Shown: positions 7,278 through 15,848, counted from the first letter of the stretch. The stretch: 64,000 nt of DNA from Acidimicrobiia bacterium (GCA_017577575.1 PKRG01000001.1:186001-250000); one strand, 5' to 3'. The notes: generated by a model from the sequence alone, not told the origin. Numbers and translations: made by a program.

Positions 7278-7958
7278 ATGAGCGAGCCCCTCCGAATCGA
7301 CGTGTGGTCCGATGTCGTCTGCCCGTGGTGCTACATCGGCAAGCGCAACCTGGAAGCCGGCATCCGTGACTTCACCGGCGGGAACGAGGGCGTGGCCGTC
7401 GCCGTCGAGTTCCACAGCTTCCAGCTCGACCCGACGGCACCGGAGCACTTCGATGGCTCCGCCGCCGAGTACCTGGCGAAACACGTCGGCACCGACGTCG
7501 AGTCGGCCCGCCAGATGCAGAGGCAGGTGAGCCGGGTCGCCGCCGCGGTCGGGCTCCACTACGACTTCGACAACCTCAAGCCCGCCAACACCCACAAAGC
7601 CCACCAGCTCCTCCACCTGGCCAAGGCCCACGGCCGCCAGGCCGAAGTCAAGGAGGCGCTGATGCGTGCCCACTTCGTCGAGGGGCGGCACGTCGGTGAC
7701 GTCGATGAGCTGGTCGAGATCGGCTCGTCAGCCGGGCTGCCCGCCGAGGAGATCACCTCGGCTCTCGAGCGGCAGACCTACTCGGAGGCGGTCCGCGCCG
7801 ACCAGGAGCTCGCCGCCCGGATCGGGATCCGCGGGGTCCCGTTCTTCGTCGTCGACGGTCGTTACGGCATATCGGGCGCCCAACGTCCCGAGGTGTTCAC
7901 CCAGACGCTGCAACGTGCCCTCGCCGAGCGCGCCGACGCGCCTCGAGGATCGGAGTGA
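7278..7958 (+). CDS. DsbA-family (FrnE-like) thiol oxidoreductase
   Basis: 226 aa, whole length typical of FrnE/2-hydroxychromene-2-carboxylate isomerase-like DsbA proteins. The thioredoxin fold starts with IDVWSDVVCPWCYIGKRNLE; CPWC is the redox motif. An inserted helical domain (residues about 60-160) is followed by the cis-proline strand GIRGVPFFVVDGRYGISGAQ. There is no signal peptide, so it acts in the cytoplasm on thiols or glutathione-like substrates. GGGAG sits just ahead of the ATG. No functional link to the neighbouring channel gene is evident. Confidence 0.9.
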   Translation: MSEPLRIDVWSDVVCPWCYIGKRNLEAGIRDFTGGNEGVAVAVEFHSFQLDPTAPEHFDGSAAEYLAKHVGTDVESARQMQRQVSRVAAAVGLHYDFDNLKPANTHKAHQLLHLAKAHGRQAEVKEALMRAHFVEGRHVGDVDELVEIGSSAGLPAEEITSALERQTYSEAVRADQELAARIGIRGVPFFVVDGRYGISGAQRPEVFTQTLQRALAERADAPRGSE

Positions 7959-8038
7959 CCCGGGGTCCGTCGTTGTCTGGCTCCGCCCGCTATTTTTCGG
8001 GGTGAGAACTCGGGGTGTTTGGTGCTGAGGAGGAGTGG

Positions 8039-8194
8039 GTGACGATCCTCACCATCGGAATGTGGGTCCACGTGCTGGTGAACGCGATGGTCTGTTTCCA
8101 GCCGACGCGAAACCCCATCTGGGGTGAGTTGCGGCTCGTGCCCGTGATCGTCGCCACCATCGCCTTGTGGACGGTGCTGGCGGCGATCGTCTAG
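8039..8194 (+). CDS. Small membrane protein, 51 aa, unknown
   Basis: GTG start preceded by GAGGAG at 6 bases; a second GTG eight codons upstream (8015) is possible. The peptide has a hydrophobic stretch at each end (TILTIGMWVHVLVNAMVCF and LVPVIVATIALWTVLAAIV) separated by a short polar turn QPTRNPIWGE, consistent with a two-TM hairpin. It ends two bases before the convergent aminotransferase stop. I do not recognise the family. It is too short for many gene callers, so relatives may be unannotated. Confidence 0.5.
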   Translation: MTILTIGMWVHVLVNAMVCFQPTRNPIWGELRLVPVIVATIALWTVLAAIV

Positions 8195-8195
8195 G

Positions 8196-9230
8196 TCACG
8201 CCGGCGCCGCTCCGAGCAGGTCGGCGACCAGATCGACGTCCTCGTCGGTGTTGTAGATGTAGAACGACAGCCGCACCTTCCCTGCCCGGATCGCCGCCTT
8301 CACCCCTGCTTCGCGCAGGCGATCGCCGTGGGGCGTGTCGAGAGCGACGATGGCGCTGTTGGACGGCTCCATGCCGAGCGCTTCCCGCAGGCGGTTGGCC
8401 AGGCGCACGCTGTGGCGGTGGGCGGTCTCAACGCCCAGGTCGGCGAGGAGGGACACCGAAACGGCGGCGCCGACGAAGTCGAACCAGGCGGGGGAGACGT
8501 TGTAGCGGCGGGCGTCGGACGCCAGCCGGACCGGCGTTCCGTACAGGCTCTGCCAAGGGTCGGGCCCGCTGTACCAGTTCGGGTACACCGGACGCACCCA
8601 GTCCGCCCACTCGGCGACGGTGATGAAACCGGAGCCACGAGGGGAGCACAGCCACTTGTAGGCGCCGCAGGCGGTCACGTCGAATCGGTCGGCCTTCACC
8701 GGGAGCCAGCCCGAGGCCTGGCTGAGATCCACGAAAGTCCGCACCCCGTGAGCCTTGGCCGCAGCCTCCAGCGCGTCGAGATCGGTGACGCGGCCGTCGG
8801 CGGACTGGACGGCGCTCACCACCACCAGGTCGACGCGGTCGTCGATCCGGTCGAGGAGCGAGTCCAGGGGGACCGCCTGGACGTCCAGCCGCGTGTCGTT
8901 GAGGAACGGGTAGATCGTGGAGCTGAACTCTTCTTCGGCGAGCAGCACCCGCGAGCCTTCGGGAAGCGACGCCGCCACCAGGCCGCTGGCGGTAGAGACC
9001 TGGCTGAGGATGCCCACACGCGCGACGTCCACGTCCACCACCCGGGCATAGGCCGCCCGGGCGGTGTCGACGTGGACGTCGAAGTCACCTGCGTCCCACC
9101 GACCGTGGAACCAGTCGTCCAGCGCCGCATGGAGTGCCTCGCCGGTGGCCCGAGGAGGAAGACCCAGCGACGCCGTATTCAGGTAGCCGCGGACGGGGGC
9201 GAACTGTGCGGTGACCGAATCGTCGGGCAT
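8196..9230 (-). CDS. Class V aminotransferase-like PLP enzyme
   Basis: 344 aa from MPDDSV. Fold type I PLP motifs are visible: FVDLSQASGWLPV with the cofactor Asp, and GAYKWLCSPRGSGF with the Schiff-base Lys. The N-terminus GYLNTASLGLPPRATGEAL matches the substrate-side loop of the isopenicillin N epimerase/cysteine desulfurase-like group. The exact reaction cannot be told; no catalytic desulfurase Cys loop is obvious, so an epimerase, lyase or transaminase role is more likely. The start six codons upstream (9248) is also possible; CACAAT six bases before this ATG favours the shorter form. Confidence 0.8.
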   Translation of the reverse strand: MPDDSVTAQFAPVRGYLNTASLGLPPRATGEALHAALDDWFHGRWDAGDFDVHVDTARAAYARVVDVDVARVGILSQVSTASGLVAASLPEGSRVLLAEEEFSSTIYPFLNDTRLDVQAVPLDSLLDRIDDRVDLVVVSAVQSADGRVTDLDALEAAAKAHGVRTFVDLSQASGWLPVKADRFDVTACGAYKWLCSPRGSGFITVAEWADWVRPVYPNWYSGPDPWQSLYGTPVRLASDARRYNVSPAWFDFVGAAVSVSLLADLGVETAHRHSVRLANRLREALGMEPSNSAIVALDTPHGDRLREAGVKAAIRAGKVRLSFYIYNTDEDVDLVADLLGAAPA

Positions 9231-9288
9231 GACCCCATTGTGGAGCATCTCGGAACGAGATGATTCGGGGCCGCCGACTACGGGGTCG

Positions 9289-9579
9289 TCAGCCCGCCTG
9301 GGGCCGGAAGACGAACGTCAGTCCGTCGTCCCCCTCGCGAACGTCCATGACGGACTCGGAGAGGGCGTCGACGATGAGGGGATCGACGTACACCTGGGTT
9401 CCGCCTTGCTCGGCCACCCCGTCTTCGGGGAGGGCGTTCTCGACGAACTCCAGGCGCACGGCGAGGTCACCGGTCGGTCCGCGCTCGGCGGTGAGGCGGG
9501 TGTCGTGGGTTTCGGGGATGCCTTCGCTGGCCCGGATCGTCTCGAGGGCTGCGGCGGCGTTCTCTGATAGTTGGAGCAT
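9289..9579 (-). CDS. IscA/HesB-like protein without the cluster cysteines
   Basis: 96 aa starting MLQLSENAAAALETIRASEG, the opening typical of the HesB/IscA fold, and ending in DGLTFVFRPQAG. A-type carriers hold an Fe-S cluster with three cysteines (CxnCGC); this protein has no cysteine at all, so it is unlikely to be a canonical Fe-S carrier. Such cysteine-less relatives are common in actinobacteria and sometimes labelled adhesin-like; their role is unknown. A strong GGAGGAG lies 6 bases before the ATG. It is a separate small unit between two minus-strand genes. Confidence 0.75.
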   Translation of the reverse strand: MLQLSENAAAALETIRASEGIPETHDTRLTAERGPTGDLAVRLEFVENALPEDGVAEQGGTQVYVDPLIVDALSESVMDVREGDDGLTFVFRPQAG

Positions 9580-9641
9580 CTCGCTCCTCCTTCGGTCGGT
9601 CACCGCCCACAGTAGGCGAACCGGGGAGCAGTGCCCACTGC

Positions 9642-10172
9642 TCATCCGTCCCGGGAGTAGGTGCCCATCAGCGTGGCCTCGGCGAGGACGTGGTCCCGGG
9701 CGGCGTCGAGCACCTGTGACTTGGTCGCTCCCTCCTCCAGGCCGAGCCGGGTGTCGAGCGCATAGACCCGGAAGAAGTACCGATGGGTGCCCGACGGCGG
9801 GCAAGGTCCCACGTATCCGAGCTCTCCGGCCGAGTTCCGTCCCGATACGCCGATCTCTCCGACGTCTTCGGGTATCTCGCCGACGGGCTCGATGTCGTAG
9901 GCGACCCAGTGGTCGAAGGTGCCTCCGGGCGCATCCGGGTCGTCTACGACGAGAACCAAGGATCGGGCGTCTTCGGGGATGCCTTCGATGCGGAGAGGGG
10001 GAGACGACTCGTCGCCGTCGCACGTGTAGACGGCCGGAATGGGCTCTCCATCGGCGAACACGGACGTCAGCTCCATGGTCAGCGGTGCCTCCAAAGAGTC
10101 GGGTTCCTCGTGACAGGCTGCCAGTGCCACCAACAAGAGGACGAGCCGGAAACGGTGCGCCGTGGCCCGCAT
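9642..10172 (-). CDS. YbhB/YbcL-family (PEBP-like) lipoprotein
   Basis: 176 aa with a lipobox (LLLVALAAC). The body is the bacterial phosphatidylethanolamine-binding/Raf-kinase-inhibitor-like fold: PLTMELTSVFADGEPIPAVY, LVLVVDDPDAPGGTFDHWV (the DPDAP and H of the ligand pocket) and GPCPPSGTHRYFFRVYALD. Family members bind small anionic ligands; the bacterial function is undefined. The lipid anchor puts it on the outer face of the membrane. It lies 88 bp downstream of the copper-lipoprotein operon on the same strand but is probably separately transcribed. Confidence 0.9.
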   Translation of the reverse strand: MRATAHRFRLVLLLVALAACHEEPDSLEAPLTMELTSVFADGEPIPAVYTCDGDESSPPLRIEGIPEDARSLVLVVDDPDAPGGTFDHWVAYDIEPVGEIPEDVGEIGVSGRNSAGELGYVGPCPPSGTHRYFFRVYALDTRLGLEEGATKSQVLDAARDHVLAEATLMGTYSRDG

Positions 10173-10260
10173 GGCACCATCGTGTCACGGGTCGCGGGCG
10201 TATGTGGTCTCCGACCGGCAAAGAGGGTGCTCAGTGCCCGGCAGGGTCCGCCACCCGACC

Positions 10261-10593
10261 TCAGCCCTCCACCACGATCTCGTAGCGGTTGTCGGCCGAC
10301 AGCGGGCAATACCCCTGGTAGACGCCCGGTGCGCCGAACGTGACCTCGAACTCCTGGCCGGCTCCGACCACGTAGGGGCCCACGGCCTGGTCCACCACGT
10401 CTTCGTTCTTGACCCTGATCGTGTCGCCGACGCGGAAGGTGAGGCGGCTGGGCATCAGGTCCACCTCTTCGCCGGAGGCGAGCCGCTCGGCGGTGCCTGC
10501 GGGGATGATCAGCTCGTAGGCGTACTCGTCGCCGCCCCCGCAGGCGGCCAGCAGCAACGCAAGGGCGGCGAGGAGCAGGCCGGCGGTTCTCAT
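10261..10593 (-). CDS. Small cupredoxin-like lipoprotein of the copper operon
   Basis: 110 aa, lipobox ALLLAACGGG. The mature part is a single beta domain (MPSRLTFRVGDTIRVKNEDVV, then EFEVTFGAPGVYQGYCPLSADN). It resembles a plastocyanin-like fold with the GxYxGYC strand, but the His-x2-Met after the Cys is missing, so a full type 1 copper site is not evident. Its ATG overlaps the stop of the PCuAC gene (ATGA), making it third in a Sco1-PCuAC-cupredoxin operon. A role in copper handling for a respiratory oxidase is inferred from this position. Confidence 0.7.
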   Translation of the reverse strand: MRTAGLLLAALALLLAACGGGDEYAYELIIPAGTAERLASGEEVDLMPSRLTFRVGDTIRVKNEDVVDQAVGPYVVGAGQEFEVTFGAPGVYQGYCPLSADNRYEIVVEG

Positions 10594-11084
10594 GGCCCCG
10601 TGGCGCGTACCTCGGCCGTCACCACGAGCTCGCCGGCGTTCTCGAACGTCAACGTCAGCTCGACGGTCGAGCCCTCTTCCAGGGGAGATGCCAGGTCGAG
10701 CAGCATGATGTGGTAGCCGCCCGGCTCGAGAGACACCGTCTCACCGGCGGGGATCTCCAGGCGGTCGACGGCGCGCATCTCCATCATCCCGCCGCCCATG
10801 TCGGAGCCGTGGGTGGCTTCGTCGTCGGCCTCTGCCATCACGGTCTCGTGGATCTCGGCGGATCGCGCCACCGCCGGGTCCACCGACACGCCGACGAGGG
10901 CGTCATCGGCTCCGCCCCCGTTCGTGATCTGCATGTAGGCGGCGCCGGCTTCGGCCATGGCCGGGGAGGTCCGGGCCCACGCCTCGGTCACCTCCAGCCC
11001 GCCGCTGCCTCCGCCGCATGCGGCGAGGGTCACGACCAGAACCGAGGCGATCGCCAGCCGGCGACGACAGGATGTGCGCTTCAT
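10590..11084 (-). CDS. PCu(A)C copper chaperone lipoprotein
   Basis: 164 aa; signal with lipobox VTLAACGGG. The PCuAC copper(I) motif is present: HETVM, a Met-rich stretch (DMGGGMMEMRAV) and later GGYHIMLL, giving the H-Xn-M-Xn-H-X-M ligand set. PCuAC delivers Cu(I) to the CuA site of cytochrome c oxidase subunit II with Sco1. The gene overlaps the Sco1 gene upstream and the cupredoxin gene downstream by ATGA, so all three are co-translated. Confidence 0.93.
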   Translation of the reverse strand: MKRTSCRRRLAIASVLVVTLAACGGGSGGLEVTEAWARTSPAMAEAGAAYMQITNGGGADDALVGVSVDPAVARSAEIHETVMAEADDEATHGSDMGGGMMEMRAVDRLEIPAGETVSLEPGGYHIMLLDLASPLEEGSTVELTLTFENAGELVVTAEVRATGP

Positions 11085-11683
11085 GCTCGTGGTTCCTCCA
11101 ACAGTGCTGCCAGGTCGGCGGCCATGTCCTCGGACGAGAAGCCGAACGGCCACTCGACTCGAACGGTGCCCGTGTCGTCGACCACGTACGTGAGAGCCGT
11201 GTGGGCCACGTCGTAGGCCTGGTCGCCGGGCTCGTGCTCTTCGATCTCCCACTGCACGCCGAAGGCGGCGGTCACAGCGGAGAGACGATCGAAGTCTTCG
11301 GTCCGGAGGGGAAGGCGACGGGAGAAGAAGTGACCCAGATAGTCGTCGAGACGTTCGAGGGTGTCACGCTCCGGGTCGACCGTCACCATCGCCACGGTGA
11401 CCTTCTCGGCCTGATCCGGATGGAGCTCGGTGAGGGCCTCGCTGATGTCGGCCATCGTCGTCGGGCACACATCGGGACAGCTCGTGTAGCCGAAGTAGAC
11501 GAGCAACAGCCCGCCGGGCTCGGCCTTCATCGTCACTTCCCGGCCGTCGGGGCCGGGTAGCGACAAGGTGCCGACCTCGAGGGGCGGGTTGCGCACCGCT
11601 CCCTTCAGGCTGGCCGTCCCGCCGCATGCGGCGACGGCCAGCGCCAGCACGAGGACGAACAACGCCGTCCGGGATCGACGCAT
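11081..11683 (-). CDS. Sco1/SenC copper insertion lipoprotein
   Basis: 200 aa from MRRSRT; a GTG five codons upstream is an alternative. Lipobox LAVAACGG. Thioredoxin fold with copper ligands in YFGYTSCPDVCPTTM (CxxxC) and the distant His in YDVAHTALTYVVD; the VTVDPERDT signature is present. Sco proteins metallate or reduce the CuA centre of cytochrome oxidase. First gene of the Sco1-PCuAC-cupredoxin operon. A pair of 14-bp palindromes lies 53-87 bases upstream of the ATG and may control the operon. Confidence 0.93.
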   Translation of the reverse strand: MRRSRTALFVLVLALAVAACGGTASLKGAVRNPPLEVGTLSLPGPDGREVTMKAEPGGLLLVYFGYTSCPDVCPTTMADISEALTELHPDQAEKVTVAMVTVDPERDTLERLDDYLGHFFSRRLPLRTEDFDRLSAVTAAFGVQWEIEEHEPGDQAYDVAHTALTYVVDDTGTVRVEWPFGFSSEDMAADLAALLEEPRA

Positions 11684-11735
11684 CTTCCAACCGGGCACGT
11701 GCGTAAGCCTGCGTCGACGGACGGCTTCGCCGCAC

Positions 11736-11770
11736 GGGTCCTTGGTCCTCCGCTCCGGGACGAAAGTCCC
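11736..11770 (-). promoter_or_regulatory. Paired DosR-like 14-bp palindromes upstream of Sco1 operon
   Basis: 11757-11770 reads GGGACTTTCGTCCC on the minus strand, close to the mycobacterial DosR/DevR core GGGACTTnnGTCCC. A poorer copy (AGGACCAAGGACCC) is at 11736-11749, 21 bp centre to centre, that is two helical turns. The better copy could alternatively form a GNRA-type RNA hairpin on the plus strand. No DosR-type regulator is in the window. Confidence 0.4.
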
Positions 11771-11844
11771 GTCGTCTCGCCCATATCGGGATGAAACTCG
11801 GCGCGGCGTGTCGCATCATTGCCCGGACCCGACGAGGAGATGAG

Positions 11845-12654
11845 ATGACCGACAGAGCCGGCCGCGCCCGTGAACGATTCCGGAGGCTCCACGAGAGCGG
11901 CACCTTCGTCATGCCCAACGCGTGGGACATCGGCTCGGCGCGGCTGTTGGAATCGCTCGGGTTCCCGGCGATCGCATCCACCAGCTCCGGGTTCGCCGCC
12001 TCGTTGGGACGCGCCGACCAGCACACCTCACTGGACGAGCTGTTGGCCCACAGCGCCCGATTGGTGGAGGCGGTCGACATCCCCGTCAGCATCGACGCCG
12101 AACACGGCCACGCCATCGATCCTGAGGGGGTGGCCGAGACCGTCCGGAGGATCGCCGCCACCGGGGCGGCGGGCGTGTCGATCGAGGACTACGACCCGGA
12201 GGGTCGGATCCTCCCCTTCGAGCTAGCGGTGGAGCGGGTGGCCGCCGCCGCCTCGGCGGCGGCGGAGTCGGGGATCGTCCTCACCGCCCGCGCCGAGAAC
12301 CACCTCTACGGCGTGGCCGACCTCGACGACACCGTCGCCCGGCTGCGCGCTTTCAGAGAAGCCGGCGCCGACGTCCTGTACGCCCCGGGAGTCACCGACG
12401 TCTCCGGCCTGCAGCGCCTGGTCGCCGATGCCGGAGGGCCGGTCAACGCCCTGATCCAGGGGCCCAGCCCCACGATCGCGGAGATGGAGTCCATCGGCAT
12501 CCGGCGTGTCTCCACGGGAGGAGCGCTCGCCTTCGTGGCGTACGGTGCGGCGGTCGCTGCCGCCCGCGAGCTGCTCGAACGAGGCACCCACGCCTATCTG
12601 GGCTCGGTGCTCAGCCTCGAGGATCGGTCGGCTTTTCGGCGGACGGCTCAATAA
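11845..12654 (+). CDS. Isocitrate lyase/PEP mutase-superfamily lyase
   Basis: 269 aa, about the usual size for the short members (oxaloacetate decarboxylase, 2-methylisocitrate lyase-like, phosphonopyruvate hydrolase). Motifs: FVMPNAWDIGSARLLESLGF, substrate loop IASTSSGFAASLG, metal site SIDAEHGHA and GVSIEDYD, TARAENHLYG. The KKCGH lyase loop of true isocitrate lyase is absent, so it is not the glyoxylate-cycle enzyme; specificity cannot be assigned. GAGGAG precedes the ATG. It is divergent from the Sco1 operon. Confidence 0.85.
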   Translation: MTDRAGRARERFRRLHESGTFVMPNAWDIGSARLLESLGFPAIASTSSGFAASLGRADQHTSLDELLAHSARLVEAVDIPVSIDAEHGHAIDPEGVAETVRRIAATGAAGVSIEDYDPEGRILPFELAVERVAAAASAAAESGIVLTARAENHLYGVADLDDTVARLRAFREAGADVLYAPGVTDVSGLQRLVADAGGPVNALIQGPSPTIAEMESIGIRRVSTGGALAFVAYGAAVAAARELLERGTHAYLGSVLSLEDRSAFRRTAQ

Positions 12655-12681
12655 ACGGACGGAATCGGCCGAAGACTCCTG

Positions 12682-14058
12682 GTGTTTCTCGACGACTCCA
12701 CTCCCCGGAGCCGGCCAGGGCCTGCCCGGAATGCGGGCCTCCGTTTCACCCATCCGTTGGTGACCGCCAAGCTCGCCGAGCTGGGCGTGACCGGCGCCGA
12801 CCCGCCCGAGGGGCCGGCGTGGAGGCACTTCCTCGAATGGGTGGGCAACCTCTACCGGGAGGTGGAGGAGCTCCGCGCTCTCCACCGCGACGCGGCGCTC
12901 GACCGGTCGAGCTTCGAGCATCTGTTCCACAACTCGCCGGTGCCGATCATGCAGCAGGACTACACCCGCCTGCAGCGATGGATGGAGAAGCGCAAGCGAG
13001 CCGGTGCCGAGGACCTGGTGCAAGCGCTGGGCGGAGCCGGCCTCGAGTGCATCAGGGCGGTCGTCCCCATGATCGAGATGACCGCCGCCAATCCGGCCGC
13101 CCAGCGAGCCACGGGGCTGAAGGTCGACGAGATGCTGGGGCCCATCGACCCCCGTATCGTCAACCCGGGCTCAGAACACGGCTGGTTGAGCCAGCTGAAC
13201 GCGGTGTGGGAGAGAGAGCCCGTCGCCCACGCCGCCTTCACCGCCCAGACCGCCGACGGCGTCTTCTACGACGCCGAGTCGGTCCTGGCGGCTCCCCTCG
13301 TCGACGGTGAGCCCGACTTCTCCCGGGCGGTGTTCACGATCATCGACGTGACCCCGCATCGCCAGGAGGAGCGGCGGATGCAGGACCTGATCGAAGCGAA
13401 GGATCGCTTCCTGGCTTCGGTCAGCCACGAGGTCAGGACGCCCCTGACCGCCATCCTCGGCTTCGCCCGGCTGCTCGAGCAGGAGCCGGACCTGCCCGAG
13501 GAGGATCAGCGCATGATGATCGGCTCGATCGCCGAACACGCCCAGGAGATGTCCGACCTCATCGATGATCTGCTGGTGGCGGCGCGGGTGGAGTCGGGAC
13601 AGATCCAGGTCGCCAACGCCCCCTACGACGTCGTCGGGCTCGTCAGCCAGCTACTCGCTTCGGGCGGCAGCTTCACGCGGGGCGTCAAGTTCGAGCCCCG
13701 GGTGGCCGAGGCGTACGCGGTGTGTGATCCGGCGCGTTTCCGCCAGGTGGTGCGCAACCTCCTCACCAACGCCGAGCGGTACGGCGGGCCCGACGTGTCG
13801 GTCGTTGTCGCCGTGGAGGACGACGCCGTGGTCGTCGACGTCGTGGACGACGGTCCCGGCATCCCCCGCCGGGATTGGGAGCGGATCTTCGAGCCCTACC
13901 AGAGGGCCCACCACGCTCCTGGCCAGCCGGACTCGGTGGGCGTGGGCCTCGCCATCTCCCGTCAGCTCGCCACGCTGATGGGCGGGACGCTCGACTACCA
14001 CTACGAGGGGTGCAGCGTGTTCCGCCTCCGTCTTCGTCTCGCGTCCTCCGATGAGTAA
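12682..14058 (+). CDS. Soluble PAS-containing sensor histidine kinase
   Basis: 458 aa with no membrane segment. Residues about 75-215 form a PAS-like sensing region (SSFEHLFHNSPVPIMQQD, then VIDVTPHRQEERRM at its end). HisKA follows with His249 in FLASVSHEVRTPLT, then HATPase_c: N-box FRQVVRNLLTNAERYGG, G1 VVDDGPGIP, G2 SVGVGLAISRQLATLMGG. It should autophosphorylate in response to a cytosolic signal. No response regulator is adjacent, so it is an orphan kinase. Start is GTG with no clear ribosome-binding site; a later start cannot be excluded. Confidence 0.9.
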   Translation: MFLDDSTPRSRPGPARNAGLRFTHPLVTAKLAELGVTGADPPEGPAWRHFLEWVGNLYREVEELRALHRDAALDRSSFEHLFHNSPVPIMQQDYTRLQRWMEKRKRAGAEDLVQALGGAGLECIRAVVPMIEMTAANPAAQRATGLKVDEMLGPIDPRIVNPGSEHGWLSQLNAVWEREPVAHAAFTAQTADGVFYDAESVLAAPLVDGEPDFSRAVFTIIDVTPHRQEERRMQDLIEAKDRFLASVSHEVRTPLTAILGFARLLEQEPDLPEEDQRMMIGSIAEHAQEMSDLIDDLLVAARVESGQIQVANAPYDVVGLVSQLLASGGSFTRGVKFEPRVAEAYAVCDPARFRQVVRNLLTNAERYGGPDVSVVVAVEDDAVVVDVVDDGPGIPRRDWERIFEPYQRAHHAPGQPDSVGVGLAISRQLATLMGGTLDYHYEGCSVFRLRLRLASSDE

Positions 14059-14118
14059 CCGGTGTCGGAACCGTCGAAGGTGGTACACACACCAAGTCCG
14101 CAACGCCATGGAGGCGCC

Positions 14119-14502
14119 ATGGAACTCCTCGAACCCCGCCGGGCCTTCAGCGGCTTCGCCGTGCCCGACCTCGAAGCAGCGCGCCGGTTCTACGGCGACA
14201 CACTGGGGCTGCCGGTTTCGGAGCGGGATGGGTTGCTCGCCCTGCACATCGGGGGCGGAGAAGACGTCCTCGTCTATCCCAAGCCGGACCACGTGCCGGC
14301 GACATACACGATCCTGAACTTCCCCGTCGACGACATCGGGCAGGTGGTCGATGCCCTCGCCTCGCGCGGTGTCGAGTTCCTCCGATACGAAGGGTTCGGC
14401 CAGGACGAAAACGGCATCGCCCGCAATCCCCACGGCCCGGCCATCGCCTGGTTCGCCGACCCTGCCGGGAACGTCCTGTCGGTGATCGAGATCCCCGACT
14501 AG
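14119..14502 (+). CDS. VOC-family (glyoxalase-fold) protein
   Basis: 127 aa, one vicinal oxygen chelate unit pair: FSGFAVPDLEAARRFYGDTL opens the first beta-alpha-beta-beta-beta module and IAWFADPAGNVLSVIEIPD closes the second. Metal-ligand positions of true glyoxalases are only partly present, so this may be a lyase, a dioxygenase-like enzyme or a resistance-type binding protein. GGAGG is 5 bases before the ATG. It overlaps the convergent gene by its stop codon. Confidence 0.85.
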   Translation: MELLEPRRAFSGFAVPDLEAARRFYGDTLGLPVSERDGLLALHIGGGEDVLVYPKPDHVPATYTILNFPVDDIGQVVDALASRGVEFLRYEGFGQDENGIARNPHGPAIAWFADPAGNVLSVIEIPD

Positions 14503-14858
14503 TCGGGCCCCACTTCCTGCGGCGACAGCTCCGTGATCGACCGGTGGAGGCGGAAGGTCTCCTCGTCGGTGCGGGTGTCGTCCACGAAGGAGAGGAACTG
14601 GGAAGCGAGCTGGGCGAAGACGCCCCGGTCGGCTCCTGCCGCGGCCCTCAGGTTGAACTCGCCGGAGCGCCGCCATCTCCACACCTGATAGACGTCGCAG
14701 CGCTGCTCCGGGGCCCACACCGGGAGGTAGGTTCCGAGGTACTCGAGACCCTGGGGAGCGGCCTCCGCCAACTCACGCTCGTGTTCCAGGAGCCACTCGC
14801 GCATTTCGTCGAACGCTCCCGGTCGGACGAAGAATCCCCACTCGTAGATGAGGGCCAT
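14499..14858 (-). CDS. Hypothetical small protein, likely dimeric alpha-beta barrel
   Basis: 119 aa. The start (MALIYEWGFFVRPGAFDEMREWLLEHERELAEAAPQG in two pieces) and the later RCDVYQVWRWRRSGEF have the beta-helix-beta pattern and hydrophobic spacing of ferredoxin-like stress-response/NIPSNAP barrels, but no family motif is certain. GAAGGAGG precedes the ATG. It stands alone between the VOC gene and the VTT membrane protein gene. Confidence 0.6.
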   Translation of the reverse strand: MALIYEWGFFVRPGAFDEMREWLLEHERELAEAAPQGLEYLGTYLPVWAPEQRCDVYQVWRWRRSGEFNLRAAAGADRGVFAQLASQFLSFVDDTRTDEETFRLHRSITELSPQEVGPD

Positions 14859-14993
14859 GTGTCACCGCCTCCTTCCTCACCTCGAACCGTATCCGCTCGG
14901 CGTCGGGAATGTGAGAGGCGATCCCCCAACGGGTGGGGCCCGATCGGGTGGGAACCAGGGATCTCCCCCATTTCCCCGGCACCGTCCTGGCCG

Positions 14994-14999
14994 TACGTT
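14994..14999 (+). promoter_or_regulatory. Predicted -10 element, leaderless VTT gene
   Basis: TACGTT, six bases, then the GTG at 15006. The bases between are GGGGAC, too close to serve as a normal ribosome-binding site. Confidence 0.5.
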
Positions 15000-15005
15000 G
15001 GGGAC

Positions 15006-15848
15006 GTGAGCCGACCCACTCCACCCGCGGGGGACACGTCCCCCGACCGCGCCGACGAGAAGCGGTCCCGCCTCGTCCCGCTCTTGGCCGCGGGCCTGGT
15101 TCTCGTCGTGGCGGGACTGGTCACCTGGTGGGGTTGGCCCTACATCGGCCGGTTCCTGGATGCCGAAGAGGCGCGTCGCCTCGTGCAGGACGCCGGGCCA
15201 TGGGGACCCCTGGTGCTGATCGGCATGCAGATCGTCCAGATCGTCATCGCCCCGATCCCCGGCCAGATCACCGGGCTCATCGGCGGGTACCTGTTCGGGC
15301 CCGTGCTCGGCGTGGTCTACACGACGATCGGGGCGACGATCGGCTTCACCCTCGTCTTCCTGCTCGCTCGGCGGTGGGGGAGGCCCTTCGTGGAGAGATT
15401 CGTCAGCCGCGAGCACCTGGAGCGCTTCGACCACCTCGCCGGCAGGCGGGGGACGCTGGCGCTGTTCCTGGTGTTCCTCCTCCCGGCGTTCCCCGACGAC
15501 ATGATCTCGTTCGTCGCCGGTCTGACGCCGATCCCGATGCGCACACTCGTGCTCGTCTCGCTCGCCGGTCGGCTCCCCGGCTACGTCTTGTTGAGCCTCG
15601 GCGGCGACGGCCTCGCCTACGACAACCTCGACCCGGTCGTGGTGATCGGGGCAGTCGTCGCCGTCGCCGTGGCGCTGGCGTACTGGAAGCGGGACCGGCT
15701 CCACGAGATGGTGTCCAGCGGAGACGTCGTCGGCTTCCTGCGCCGACGCTGGCCGCTGTCACCGTCGATGACGGTCGTGTTCGCAGTGGGGCTGGTCCTG
15801 GTGACCGTCGCCCTGTACCGCGCCGCCACCGTGCCGCCGCTGCGGTAG
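15006..15848 (+). CDS. TVP38/TMEM64 (VTT/DedA-type) membrane protein
   Basis: 280 aa, about six membrane segments. The VTT core is clear: WGPLVLIGMQIVQIVIAPIPGQ, then GYLFGPVLGVVYTTIGATIG and the FLLPAFPDDMISFVAGLTPI re-entrant-type loop. Related proteins move or scramble lipids and affect undecaprenyl phosphate recycling or membrane potential. The N-terminal 25 residues are polar and cytosolic. It ends at a strong bidirectional hairpin shared with the convergent dehydrogenase gene. Confidence 0.9.
   Translation: MSRPTPPAGDTSPDRADEKRSRLVPLLAAGLVLVVAGLVTWWGWPYIGRFLDAEEARRLVQDAGPWGPLVLIGMQIVQIVIAPIPGQITGLIGGYLFGPVLGVVYTTIGATIGFTLVFLLARRWGRPFVERFVSREHLERFDHLAGRRGTLALFLVFLLPAFPDDMISFVAGLTPIPMRTLVLVSLAGRLPGYVLLSLGGDGLAYDNLDPVVVIGAVVAVAVALAYWKRDRLHEMVSSGDVVGFLRRRWPLSPSMTVVFAVGLVLVTVALYRAATVPPLR

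Noticed and set aside
10173..10260. Extra small gene between the PEBP-like and cupredoxin genes
   Set aside because: Short open frames exist, but none has a ribosome-binding site or hydrophobic/conserved pattern.
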